DNA from: Paenibacillus sp. J45TS6
Lineage (GTDB): Bacteria; Bacillota; Bacilli; Paenibacillales; Paenibacillaceae
Assembly: GCF_018403285.1 (NCBI RefSeq)
Contig: NZ_BOSJ01000019.1
Span: forward strand, 25,095 to 89,094
Length of the DNA: 64,000 nucleotides
Reading direction: 5' to 3'
In this document: piece after piece, positions 26,537-34,994 of the stretch
Layout: each line of letters starts with the position of its first letter
Position numbering within the stretch: the first letter of the stretch is position 1
Position numbers and translations under genes: made by a program
Notes under the pieces: model-generated
Database searches by the model: none
What the model saw: only the letters and a program-made list of their open reading frames with translations
Told to the model about the DNA's origin: nothing

Positions 26537-26591
26537 TTAGTTGCTCCGTCGAACCAACTATGGTAAAATCAAATTGAAGAAAACGCTTTCC
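26537..26591 (+). promoter_or_regulatory. Xyloside operon promoter, XylR-like operator and cre
   Basis: TTGCTC (26541-26546), a 17-nt spacer and TAAAAT (26564-26569) form the promoter. A 25-bp imperfect palindrome at 26537-26561 (TTAGTTG at one end, CAACTAT at the other) covers the -35 and spacer and resembles the Bacillus XylR operator in size and outer bases. AGAAAACGCTTTCC (26578-26591, 12/14 to cre) sits at the transcription start, where CcpA would block initiation. Confidence 0.7.
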
Positions 26592-26621
26592 AGCATCATG
26601 ATGAGCTAAGGAGGACAACTT

Positions 26622-28019
26622 ATGGAATCGAGTATGACAAGAAACAGTGAAAGGGGCTTTTATAAACTATCCAGATTGCAGCGTATAGGATTTGGTTCCG
26701 GTGATTTGGCACAGAATCTCATTTATAATACGGTATCAACGTATTTATTGTTTTTTTACACCAATGTATATGGACTAGATCCTAGGGCTGCAGCTGCGAT
26801 GTTTTTGGTTGTACGAATTATTGATGCTATTTGGGATCCAATTGTTGGTGCAGTTGTAGATAAAAATACCACACGCTTTGGTAAATATAGAGGTTACTTA
26901 GTATTTGCTGGTTTCCCGTTATCAGTGTTGGCCGTATTAGTATTTTGGAATGGTTATTCCGGTAGTTTAATTTATGCGTATGTGACTTATGTTGGGTTAT
27001 CTATGCTTTATACCTTATTGAATGTACCTTATGGTGCACTAAATGCTTCATTAACTCGTGACAATGACGAAATTACGAAATTAACTTCAACACGTATGTT
27101 CCTTGCCAATTTGGGTGGTCTTGCAGTTGCCTATGGAGTGCCCGTACTCGTTAAGTTGTTCTCTTCCGATGGTACATGGGATACGAAATCAAGTGCTTCT
27201 GGCTGGCTCATAACAATGGCTATATATGCAGGTGTCGGTTTTCTTATCTTATTGTTTTGTTTTACTCAGTCGAAAGAAAGAGTTGTAATGGATGATTCAA
27301 AGCAAGATGAAGTCAAGATTTCAGATTTGGTGACTGAATTTAAACGAAATAAACCATTACGAATTCTAGCATTCTTTTTTATAACCGCTTTTGCCATGAT
27401 GTCGATCGGTAATGCAGGCGGAGCCTATTATATGCAGTATGTTGTACAAGCATCAGATTATGTTCAGTGGTTTAATGCACTAGGGTCTATACCGGCATTT
27501 ATCTTTTTACCTTTAGTACCTAAAATCAAGAAAGCAATCGGTAAAAAAAGTATGTTCCTGGTGTTTTTAAGTATAGCGATTATTGGGATGCTCTTTATAT
27601 ATTTCATTCCAAATCCACAAGATCATATTACATGGGTTCTTATTGCTCAATTCATTAAATCTACGGGCGTAATTGTTGCAACCGGATACATGTGGGCATT
27701 AGTTCCAGAAGTTATTTCATATGGTGAGCTTCAATCAGGACGGCGTATATCGGGAGTTGTGAACGCTTTAACTGGATTCTTTTTCAAATTTGGTATGGCG
27801 TTAGGCGGTGTCGTTCCTGGCTTTGTTCTAAGCTTTACAGGGTATGTAGCTGGAAGTGAAGTACAATCTAGCTTCGCACAACAAGGAATATTGTGGTTAG
27901 TTGCTGTTCTGCCTGCTATCTTGTTAATTCTAGCTATGATTATTATTTCTAAATACAATTTAACTGATGAACAAGTTTATGAAATCAATAAAGAAATCGA
28001 GGCTCGCCATAGTATCTAA
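26622..28019 (+). CDS. GPH-family pentoside/xyloside:cation symporter
   Basis: 465 residues with about twelve membrane helices, typical of the glycoside-pentoside-hexuronide family. Signatures are the N-terminal GFGSGDLAQNLIYNTVSTYL, the DAIWDPIVGAVVDKNTTRFGK loop and YGALNASLTRDNDE. It should import xylosides or xylo-oligosaccharides by Na+ or H+ symport for the beta-xylosidase encoded 62 bp downstream. It is led by a promoter carrying XylR-like and CcpA-like sites. Base composition is visibly A+T-richer than in the neighbouring housekeeping genes. Confidence 0.9.
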   Translation: MESSMTRNSERGFYKLSRLQRIGFGSGDLAQNLIYNTVSTYLLFFYTNVYGLDPRAAAAMFLVVRIIDAIWDPIVGAVVDKNTTRFGKYRGYLVFAGFPLSVLAVLVFWNGYSGSLIYAYVTYVGLSMLYTLLNVPYGALNASLTRDNDEITKLTSTRMFLANLGGLAVAYGVPVLVKLFSSDGTWDTKSSASGWLITMAIYAGVGFLILLFCFTQSKERVVMDDSKQDEVKISDLVTEFKRNKPLRILAFFFITAFAMMSIGNAGGAYYMQYVVQASDYVQWFNALGSIPAFIFLPLVPKIKKAIGKKSMFLVFLSIAIIGMLFIYFIPNPQDHITWVLIAQFIKSTGVIVATGYMWALVPEVISYGELQSGRRISGVVNALTGFFFKFGMALGGVVPGFVLSFTGYVAGSEVQSSFAQQGILWLVAVLPAILLILAMIIISKYNLTDEQVYEINKEIEARHSI

Positions 28020-28081
28020 GGGATGGGTCAATGTTTTAGGCGATTGTTACTAAATAATAGAGGTATAAGGAGGAAATTTTC

Positions 28082-29710
28082 ATGCAAATTAATAATCCAG
28101 TATTAAAAGGTTTTAATGCAGATCCCTCAATTATAAGAGTTGATGATACTTACTATATTGCAACTTCTACATTTGAATGGTTTCCAGGTGTTCAGATCCA
28201 TGAATCTAAAGATCTGGTCAATTGGCAGCTTATCACTCACCCGCTTTCCACGAAGGTGTTGCTAGATATGAAAGGAAACAAGGATTCAGCAGGTATATGG
28301 GCCCCTGATTTATCCTATGCTGACGGGAAGTTTTGGCTTGTTTATACCGATGTGAAAGTTACTGAAGGCGCCTTCAAAGATATGACCAATTATTTAACTA
28401 CTGCAGAAAACATTAACGGTCCATGGAGTGATCCAATCAAGTTAAATGGAGTGGGTTTTGACGCTTCCCTGTTTCATGACGATGATGGAAAAAAATATCT
28501 TGTCCAAATGGAATGGGATCATCGAGAATATCGTCATCCTTTTAACGGAATTAAACTTACGGAATATTCGGTTGAAGAAAAGAGAATGCTTCCTGAGACT
28601 GCAAAAATCATTTATATAGGAACCGATGTTAAATTAGTAGAAGGTCCTCATATCTATAAGTTGTTTGGACAATATTATCTATTTTGTGCTGAGGGAGGTA
28701 CGGTTTATTCTCATCAAGAGGTAGTTGCTAGGTCTGCAGAATTATTTGGTCCTTATGAAACACAACCTGGTGATGTATTTTTGACTGCATTTGATGCGCC
28801 TAATAATGAGCTTCAAAAATGTGGACATGGTTCGTTAGTAGATACTCCATCAGGAGAATGGTATTTTGCACATTTGACGGGACGCCCATGGCATCGTGAG
28901 ACAGAATCGAGCCGTGATCCGCGCGGCTGGTGTACATTAGGAAGAGAAACAGCAATTCAAAAAGTTGAGTGGGATGATGATAAATGGCCGCATATCGTAG
29001 GCGGCAAGCAGGGAAGTCGTTTTGTTGAAGCCCCTAAAGGGTGTGTTGAAACAAAATATGCTCCAACCTATCCAGAGAAGGATGATTTTGACTCCGATAC
29101 TTTAAATATTAATTTTAATACCTTACGAGTTCCATTTGATGAGAAAATAGGTTCACTTACAGAAAAGCCTGGGAATTTGCGCTTATTTGGTAAAGGCTCT
29201 TTAACAAATGAACATGAACAGTCGCTTGTAGCAAGACGTTGGCAATCCTTTTATTTTGATGCTCAAACAGCAGTAGCGTATTCCCCTTTTACATTTCAGC
29301 AGATGTCTGGACTCGTAAATTACTATAATACGAAGCATTGGTCTATGATTCACGTAACTTGGAATGAAATTAATGGACGAGTCATTGAAGTGACTCAGAA
29401 TGATCGAGGAGTACTCACAAGTTTCCTTAAGGATAAAGCCATTAAAGTACCTGATCACGTTGATTATGTGCATTTTAAAGTGAAAGTTAGAAAAGAGACC
29501 TATACCTATGCCTATTCTTTTGATAATGAGCATTGGACTGATATTGACTTGACGTTGGATGCAGCAATTTTGTCTGATGATTATGTGGTTCAATCCTATG
29601 GAGGATTCTTCACTGGAGCTTTTGTTGGAATGGCTAATGTTGATTATTCCGGTTATGAATTGCCAGCGGACTTCGACTATTTTATGTATAAAGAACTTGA
29701 AGAAAAATAA
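28082..29710 (+). CDS. xynB: Beta-xylosidase, GH43
   Basis: 542 residues, the length of two-domain GH43 xylosidases such as Bacillus XynB. The N-terminal five-bladed propeller has the three catalytic acids: Asp 14 (NADPSIIR), Asp 76 (IWAPDLSY) and Glu 187 (EGPHIYK). The C-terminal third is a beta-sandwich domain. It releases xylose from short xylo-oligosaccharides in the cytoplasm; no signal peptide is present. It is in one operon with the GPH transporter, behind TAAGGAGGAAATTTTC. Confidence 0.93.
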   Translation: MQINNPVLKGFNADPSIIRVDDTYYIATSTFEWFPGVQIHESKDLVNWQLITHPLSTKVLLDMKGNKDSAGIWAPDLSYADGKFWLVYTDVKVTEGAFKDMTNYLTTAENINGPWSDPIKLNGVGFDASLFHDDDGKKYLVQMEWDHREYRHPFNGIKLTEYSVEEKRMLPETAKIIYIGTDVKLVEGPHIYKLFGQYYLFCAEGGTVYSHQEVVARSAELFGPYETQPGDVFLTAFDAPNNELQKCGHGSLVDTPSGEWYFAHLTGRPWHRETESSRDPRGWCTLGRETAIQKVEWDDDKWPHIVGGKQGSRFVEAPKGCVETKYAPTYPEKDDFDSDTLNINFNTLRVPFDEKIGSLTEKPGNLRLFGKGSLTNEHEQSLVARRWQSFYFDAQTAVAYSPFTFQQMSGLVNYYNTKHWSMIHVTWNEINGRVIEVTQNDRGVLTSFLKDKAIKVPDHVDYVHFKVKVRKETYTYAYSFDNEHWTDIDLTLDAAILSDDYVVQSYGGFFTGAFVGMANVDYSGYELPADFDYFMYKELEEK

Positions 29711-29730
29711 AACAGAATCGTGAAACTAAG

Positions 29731-29768
29731 AAATAGTTGGGAGATTAAATCTTTCAACTATTTTTTTA
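29731..29768 (+). terminator. Terminator after xynB
   Basis: AAATAGTTG (29731-29739) pairs with CAACTATTT (29755-29763), followed by TTTTAG. The arm bases TAGTTG/CAACTA are the same as in the operator before the operon, so an operator role for xylR is also possible. Confidence 0.7.
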
Positions 29769-29829
29769 GATAACTTGTCCAATATGCTATACTTCTAACT
29801 GAACAATATTTGAAAGGAATTATAATTAA

Positions 29830-30996
29830 ATGATTAAGAAAACTGATCAGGATGTAATGAGAGAAAATAATAAAAAATTAGTATTAAAAACTTTATTTGA
29901 TACTGATCAGACATCTAGAAGTTCAATAGCTGACAAAATCAATCTTCAAAAATCCACAGTTTCTTCTATTGTTCGTGAGCTTCACAACGAGGGTTTAATT
30001 GAAGAGTTAGGAATAGGTGAAGCGTCTAATATTGGTGGGCGAAGACCAAACTTAATACGCTTTAATCGCAAATATGGGTTTGTACTGGCGTTTGATATGG
30101 GAGTTAAACATTTAAGATACTCCATAAATTATATCAATGGCGAGCTCATTCATCATGATTCCATCAAAATTTATACGAACAAAGCTAAGGATATCTTTGC
30201 AGTCATGAAAGATATTATTGTAAATTTGAAAATTGATGATACCATTCATGGATTAATAGGAATCGCTATTTCTGTGCATGCGCCAGTTTTTAATAATCAA
30301 ATTTTGTATAGTCCCTTCTTAGATTTTCAAACCTTTAATTTAATCGATGCGTTAAAGGAACTTATAGATGTTCCTGTCATCATAGAAAATGAAGCAAATC
30401 TCACTGCTATTTATATCCGAGACTTTTATCAGCATGCTCATGATGTTCAATTTGATAATATTCTAGCCATCAACATTCATAACGGAATCGGTGTAGGAAC
30501 GATTATTGATAGGAGTTTGTATAAAGGCTTAAATGGTTTGGCTGGTGAGATTGGGCGATCGATCATCATTTCAGATAATAAAAAGAAACGCCGATTAGAA
30601 GAAGTGTATTCTGAAAAAGCGGTGCTCGATCAGATTAGTAAATTGAAAAACATTCCGAACTTTACTTTAGAGGATTTTATTATACTTATGGATAAAAAGG
30701 ATGAGCAAGTAACTGCGATTATGAAGGAATGGGCCTCAGCTATCGCACAAATTACTTACAATTCAGTACAATATAGTGCACCAGACGCGGTGTTTCTTTC
30801 ATCCAGGTTTATTGCCTTCTTTCCATACTTATTAGACGAGATTAATAAAGAATATATGGCACTTGATCCACGAGGCTCAACCCAAGTTATTTCCATTGAT
30901 GATCATATTCATAAATTAACATTGCTCGGTGGAGTGGCTTTAATTTGCAGAAAAATTCTAGGATTAGAATTGTATGATTTATTTTTCACGGAGTAA
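29830..30996 (+). CDS. xylR: ROK-family xylose repressor
   Basis: 388 residues. The winged helix-turn-helix (about 20-75, RSSIADKINLQKSTVSSIVR) is followed by a ROK sugar-binding domain: FVLAFDMGVKHLRY, VIIENEANLTAIY, INIHNGIGVGTIID and GLAGEIGR. This is the XylR layout. It would bind the palindrome before the GPH transporter and leave it when xylose binds. A -10 TATACT at 29788-29793 suggests its own promoter after the xynB terminator. No xylose isomerase or xylulokinase is present in the window. Confidence 0.85.
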   Translation: MIKKTDQDVMRENNKKLVLKTLFDTDQTSRSSIADKINLQKSTVSSIVRELHNEGLIEELGIGEASNIGGRRPNLIRFNRKYGFVLAFDMGVKHLRYSINYINGELIHHDSIKIYTNKAKDIFAVMKDIIVNLKIDDTIHGLIGIAISVHAPVFNNQILYSPFLDFQTFNLIDALKELIDVPVIIENEANLTAIYIRDFYQHAHDVQFDNILAINIHNGIGVGTIIDRSLYKGLNGLAGEIGRSIIISDNKKKRRLEEVYSEKAVLDQISKLKNIPNFTLEDFIILMDKKDEQVTAIMKEWASAIAQITYNSVQYSAPDAVFLSSRFIAFFPYLLDEINKEYMALDPRGSTQVISIDDHIHKLTLLGGVALICRKILGLELYDLFFTE

Positions 30997-31092
30997 TCTG
31001 TCCATATTCTATCACCAGAAATATTTTCTAGGATTTTGAAACAGCAATTGCATACAGATAAAGCTACATACAACTCGAAAATTTCAAGAATG

Positions 31093-31128
31093 AAGAGTCC
31101 TGGTAAGGGCTCTTTTGTATTTTTAAAA
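31093..31128 (+). terminator. Terminator after xylR
   Basis: AAGAGTCC pairs with GGgCTCTT and is followed by TTGTATTTTT. The rest of the 392-bp gap before the dihydrouridine synthase shows no clear element. Confidence 0.65.
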
Positions 31129-31388
31129 AATGGATAAGAGATGAGAGAAATTCAAGATTTGCTTCTGTTTTTCGAAGAGGACCTTGTTGATGATAAATGA
31201 ATAAAGCTAGGGTATACTGTAAAAATGATTTAAAACATTTACTCGAAAGTCCAAATAGATGCTAGTTCTTATTGGGGACAGATGGTGTATTCTATTGAAT
31301 ATGTGTGAAAGAAATTGAACTATTTTCGTTATTAATATTAATTCAGCATCTGAGATGTACCTTTAATGAAAGGATATGAAATTTAAAT

Positions 31389-32357
31389 ATGTCAGAAAAT
31401 TTTTGGAACGACTTACCTAAACCTTTTTTCGTACTAGCTCCGATGGAAGATGTAACGGATGTGGTATTCCGACATGTGGTAGCTAAAGCAGGCAGACCTG
31501 ATGTGTTTTTTACTGAATTCACAAACGCAGAGAGTTACTGTCATCCAGAAGGAATGAAGAGTGTTCGTGGACGCTTAATGTTTACGGAGGATGAACAGCC
31601 ACTAGTTGCCCATATTTGGGGGGATCAACCTGAGAATTTCCGGAGAATGAGTATTGGCTTAGCGGAGATGGGTTTTAAAGGGATTGATATTAACATGGGT
31701 TGTCCTGTCCCGAATGTCGCACAAAGAGGGAAAGGCAGCGGTCTCATTCTTCGTCCAGATCTTGCGGCAGAACTTATAGAGGCGGCAAAAGCGGGCGGAC
31801 TGCCGGTAAGTGTGAAAACACGGCTTGGCTTTAAGGAAGTAGATGAGTGGAGAGAGTGGTTAACTCATATTCTAAAGCAAGACATCGCGAACCTTTCCAT
31901 TCATTTGCGTACAAGAGATGAAATGAGCCAGGTCGATGCGCACTGGGAGCTCATTCCGGAGATTAAGGAATTACGTGATCAAATAGCGCCAAATACATTA
32001 CTTACCATTAACGGCGATATTCTTGACCGTCAAATGGGGCTGGAGCTTGCCACGAAATATGGTGTAGATGGCGTGATGATTGGGCGCGGTATTTTTAAAA
32101 ATCCGTTTGCTTTTGAAAAAGAACCGAAAGAGCATAGCAGTAAGGAGCACCTGGATCTCCTAAGATTGCAGCTTGATCTGCATGATCAATATATAGAAGA
32201 ATTGCCTCGTTCCGTTTCAGCGCTTCATCGTTTCTTCAAAATATATGTCAAAGGATTCCGTGGTGCAGGCGAACTCAGAAATCAATTGATGAACACGAAA
32301 TCTACAGATGAAGTACGTGCATTGCTTGATCATTTCGAAGAAAACAATGTTGATTAA
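31389..32357 (+). CDS. dus: tRNA-dihydrouridine synthase family protein
   Basis: 322 residues, an FMN-dependent TIM barrel. It reduces uridines in the tRNA D-loop. Signatures are [17 protein letters not shown] at the N-terminus, [20 protein letters not shown] (with the catalytic Cys in the family), SVKTRLGF and the phosphate-binding [13 protein letters not shown]. The C-terminal helical domain follows. It is a separate branch from the long DusB near the Bacillus folate genes, so the exact uridine modified is uncertain. It is monocistronic, closed by a terminator. Confidence 0.88.
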   Translation: MSENFWNDLPKPFFVLAPMEDVTDVVFRHVVAKAGRPDVFFTEFTNAESYCHPEGMKSVRGRLMFTEDEQPLVAHIWGDQPENFRRMSIGLAEMGFKGIDINMGCPVPNVAQRGKGSGLILRPDLAAELIEAAKAGGLPVSVKTRLGFKEVDEWREWLTHILKQDIANLSIHLRTRDEMSQVDAHWELIPEIKELRDQIAPNTLLTINGDILDRQMGLELATKYGVDGVMIGRGIFKNPFAFEKEPKEHSSKEHLDLLRLQLDLHDQYIEELPRSVSALHRFFKIYVKGFRGAGELRNQLMNTKSTDEVRALLDHFEENNVD

Positions 32358-32464
32358 TATCTAACAGTGTGTGGAATTAACTGTACTAAACAGCTTAAGT
32401 TATATAAGCAAAAAATAGGATTCTACTAATCTAACGATTGTAACATCGATGTGTACAACATGTG

Positions 32465-32512
32465 AGCCAAGATAAATTCAGGTCTATACTCCTGTTTTTC
32501 TTGGCTTTTTCT
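32465..32512 (+). terminator. Terminator after dus
   Basis: AGCCAAGA (32465-32472) pairs with TCTTGGCT (32499-32506), with an inner CAGG/CCTG stem, then TTTTCTC. Confidence 0.75.
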
Positions 32513-32616
32513 CGCTCATTACAATTAGGGTACCCAGACTTTTCTGAGTTCGGTTTTTTGTATTAGACAGCTCGCCCTTTAAGAAAACGATAATAACTAT
32601 AGGGTAAGCTTAGCTT

Positions 32617-32690
32617 CTGGTTATAGCTTTTAGCTATAACCAGGTATTACTTTTAAGTGTTATGTGGATCGTATTCCTCCATGCTAGAAT
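32617..32690 (+). promoter_or_regulatory. Perfect 12-bp hairpin and extended -10 before the methyltransferase
   Basis: CTGGTTATAGCT (32617-32628) is complementary to AGCTATAACCAG (32632-32643) around TTT. About 40 bp later, TGC-TAGAAT (32682-32690) is a plausible extended -10. The palindrome lies upstream of the promoter, so it is more likely a protein-binding site than part of the transcript. Confidence 0.4.
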
Positions 32691-32734
32691 CAAAACAATA
32701 CATAACGAGATGTACAAACAAGGAGGAAATGTAA

Positions 32735-33892
32735 ATGTGCAATAGATTTCAAATCGTAGGTAGCTTGCTGCGTCCGTCGGACTTATTAGAATATAAACAT
32801 GAGATTGAACACCGTGATGATATCACTTATCCTTTTTACCAAGATTTCGATGGATATGAGCAGTGTGAAACGGATGCAATTAAATCTGTAGTCGATAAAG
32901 AAATTAAAAATGGTGTATCCATTCTTACCGATGGAGAGTATTCCAAATCGATGTGGCATTTGGACTTTGTCTGGGGCTTTGAGGGAGTTAGCCGCTATAT
33001 AGCGGATCATGGATATTTTTTCAGAGATACGGATGGAACTTCAAAATATGAGACCCGCAAAGATATTGGACTACGTATTACAGGCGAATTAAGCGGTAAA
33101 AACCATCATTTTATTCATGTGTTTAAAGAACTACAAGCCGCTGCTGGTGACCGTGAAACCAAGTTGTGCGTACCTTCTCCATCCCATATTTATGGTGAGC
33201 TATCTTGGTCAGATAACATTGGCGGCGCGGAAGCTGTTTATAAAGATCGGCATGAGCTTAAAAATGGTCTCGTTAAGGCATATAAAGAATTTGTAGAGGA
33301 GTTTGCTGCTGTTGGTGGTAAAATCCTTCAATTCGACGATTGCCTATGGGAGCTATTTGCAGATGATAATCCGAACTCTCCATATACGGGCGAGAATATC
33401 AATCAAGAGGAAGTGCAGGCTCTAGCTACCGAATTTATTGACATTAACAATACAGTCATTGATTATGGTCACAGCTTAGGTCTCAAAATGTGGACACATA
33501 ACTGCCGCGGTAATTATGATTCCCGGAATATGGGCGGCGGCTCGTATGCCAAGATTGCGAATCTGTTCTTGAAGCAGCTAAAATACGATCGCTTTTTCCT
33601 TGAATGGGATGATGAACGTGCAGGCTCGCTTGAGGCACTTGCGGTTTTCAAAGATAAGCCCGAAACAGAAATTGTACTTGGATTGTTGTCTTCCAAAACC
33701 AATACGCTTGACGATGAGGCTCGTGTAGTCAGAATGCTTGATGAAGCATCGAAAATCATTGATAAGGATCGTTTATTACTTTCTCACCAATGCGGTTTTG
33801 CGTCTTGTGATGGCGGCAATGAACTCACGGAAGATGAGCAGTGGGCGAAAATTAATCAAGGACAACGTATTGCAGCGCAATATTGGGGTTAG
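32735..33892 (+). CDS. MetE-C-like methyltransferase (YxjG/YxjH family)
   Basis: 385 residues, the length of the single-domain homologues of the MetE C-terminal half. The zinc ligands of the family are visible: His and Cys in WTHNCRGN, Glu in FFLEWDDE and Cys in LLSHQCGFAS. It transfers a methyl group to a thiol; a methionine synthase role with an unknown methyl donor is proposed for YxjG/YxjH. It follows AAGGAGGAAATGTAA. No S-box or T-box is seen upstream, unlike B. subtilis yxjG/yxjH. Confidence 0.85.
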   Translation: MCNRFQIVGSLLRPSDLLEYKHEIEHRDDITYPFYQDFDGYEQCETDAIKSVVDKEIKNGVSILTDGEYSKSMWHLDFVWGFEGVSRYIADHGYFFRDTDGTSKYETRKDIGLRITGELSGKNHHFIHVFKELQAAAGDRETKLCVPSPSHIYGELSWSDNIGGAEAVYKDRHELKNGLVKAYKEFVEEFAAVGGKILQFDDCLWELFADDNPNSPYTGENINQEEVQALATEFIDINNTVIDYGHSLGLKMWTHNCRGNYDSRNMGGGSYAKIANLFLKQLKYDRFFLEWDDERAGSLEALAVFKDKPETEIVLGLLSSKTNTLDDEARVVRMLDEASKIIDKDRLLLSHQCGFASCDGGNELTEDEQWAKINQGQRIAAQYWG

Positions 33893-33971
33893 TTGAATCA
33901 ATTTCATATACCCTTGGTTGCTTTAGTCCTATGTAAACTTAAATTAAAGAGGGAAGTAGATTCTCTCACAC

Positions 33972-34006
33972 AGACTGTCGATGGTACTTATCGGCAGTCT
34001 TTTTCT
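33972..34006 (+). terminator. Terminator after the MetE-like gene
   Basis: AGACTGtCGAT pairs with ATCGgCAGTCT, followed by TTTTTC. Confidence 0.8.
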
Positions 34007-34034
34007 ATGCATAGAGGAACGTGCTGAAAATTAA

Positions 34035-34073
34035 ATAAAGTTGTGATAGAATCGGGGGAAGGCCTGAATGGAT
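34035..34073 (+). repeat. Dispersed repeat, left half
   Basis: ATAAAGTTGTGATAGAATCG followed by GGGGAAGGCCTGAATGG matches the start of the repeat at 20560, but the right arm that would complete the hairpin is missing. Confidence 0.5.
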
Positions 34074-34182
34074 GATACAAAGTGTTTTAAATTAAAGAAT
34101 GTCTCATCATACGAAAAGAAAGCATAGAAAGCCGGGCAACCGCAAAAATAGGTAGTTTAGGCTTTAAGAAATAGGAGGATAC

Positions 34183-34752
34183 ATGTCCTGGAGTAAATTG
34201 AAGAAAGAACTGGAGAGTTTTCTCTGTCCTGCGCTAGTTGGAAGAGTCGAATACCGTGCAACAAGCTATCATTATTTACTTGGTAAATCAGGGAATTGTT
34301 ATATTTCCGTTGATAAGAAGAATGTACTCAACATGAGTGATCCAAATAACTCGATCAGATGGTATCAGACGGAACAGGAAATTAAGAGTGATTCAACTCT
34401 TGAAGTCCCGATTAGCAATGAAGAGATTGAAGAGGTCAGACAAGATACGAAGGGAACGGTTCCGGAAGATCGTTTAATCGTAATTGCAAGAAAGAAGAAA
34501 ATAACTTTACTTGCTAAGGAGCTTTTGACAGCCCAAGCCACCTTAACTAAATCTAATTTTGTCGTTGTAGCGACAAAGTACTTATCTACTTCAATAGATG
34601 AAAATCTAGAGAGCAATGATATCTTATTGAATGTATTAGCGTTAATCGACAGACGAGTTGGGAAAAAACGAATTCTTAACATGTCCGAGAAGATAAAGTT
34701 AAAGCATCCCATTGTGCAGTATTTTTATGAACTACGGCGCAGTACATTATAA
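34183..34752 (+). CDS. SF0329-family hypothetical protein
   Basis: 189 residues, opening MSWSKLKKELESFLCPALVG, with RVEYRATSYHYLLGKSGNCY and WYQTEQEIKSD. These blocks match the conserved SF0329 family, widespread in Firmicutes and enterobacteria and without known function. It is soluble, has no recognisable catalytic motif and is expressed from a good TAGGAGG site. A leader hairpin AAAGCC...GGCTTT (about 34125-34166) precedes it. It stands alone, closed by a very long hairpin. Confidence 0.75.
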   Translation: MSWSKLKKELESFLCPALVGRVEYRATSYHYLLGKSGNCYISVDKKNVLNMSDPNNSIRWYQTEQEIKSDSTLEVPISNEEIEEVRQDTKGTVPEDRLIVIARKKKITLLAKELLTAQATLTKSNFVVVATKYLSTSIDENLESNDILLNVLALIDRRVGKKRILNMSEKIKLKHPIVQYFYELRRSTL

Positions 34753-34854
34753 TAATAAATAACTTCATTAAAGAGTATCCAAGAGTAGATGAACTAACAA
34801 GTGTCTTGGACCTCTTAACTGTCAGTGAAATATGAATTCACTGACTTTAAGTAT

Positions 34855-34957
34855 AAAAAAGAAGACAACAGGATGGTTAAACTGTCCCCCACAGGATAGA
34901 CTTTTTCAAAGTGTCTACTCTGTAGGGTACAGTTTAGGACCTGTGAGTCTTCTTTTT
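34855..34957. repeat. 103-bp near-complete hairpin (terminator or IS3-derived MITE)
   Basis: Successive arm segments pair across the whole length: AAAAAAGAAGAC/GTCTTCTTTTTT, ACAGG/CCTGT, TAAACTGT/ACAGTTTA, CCCCACAG/CTGTAGGG (one mismatch) and TAGACTTT/AAAGTGTCTA. The inner part resembles two IS3/IS150-type inverted repeats (TGTACCCTACAGAGTAGACA and its partner) facing each other. It separates the converging SF0329 and hcp genes and would terminate both. Confidence 0.6.
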
Positions 34958-34994
34958 TGTGTTCTTTTAGCAAGCAATACGGGGCATTTATTTA

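Noticed and set aside
34080-34182. c-di-GMP or other riboswitch before the SF0329 gene
   Set aside because: A GGTAG and an AAAGCC/GGCTTT stem are present, but the conserved core of the GEMM motif is missing.
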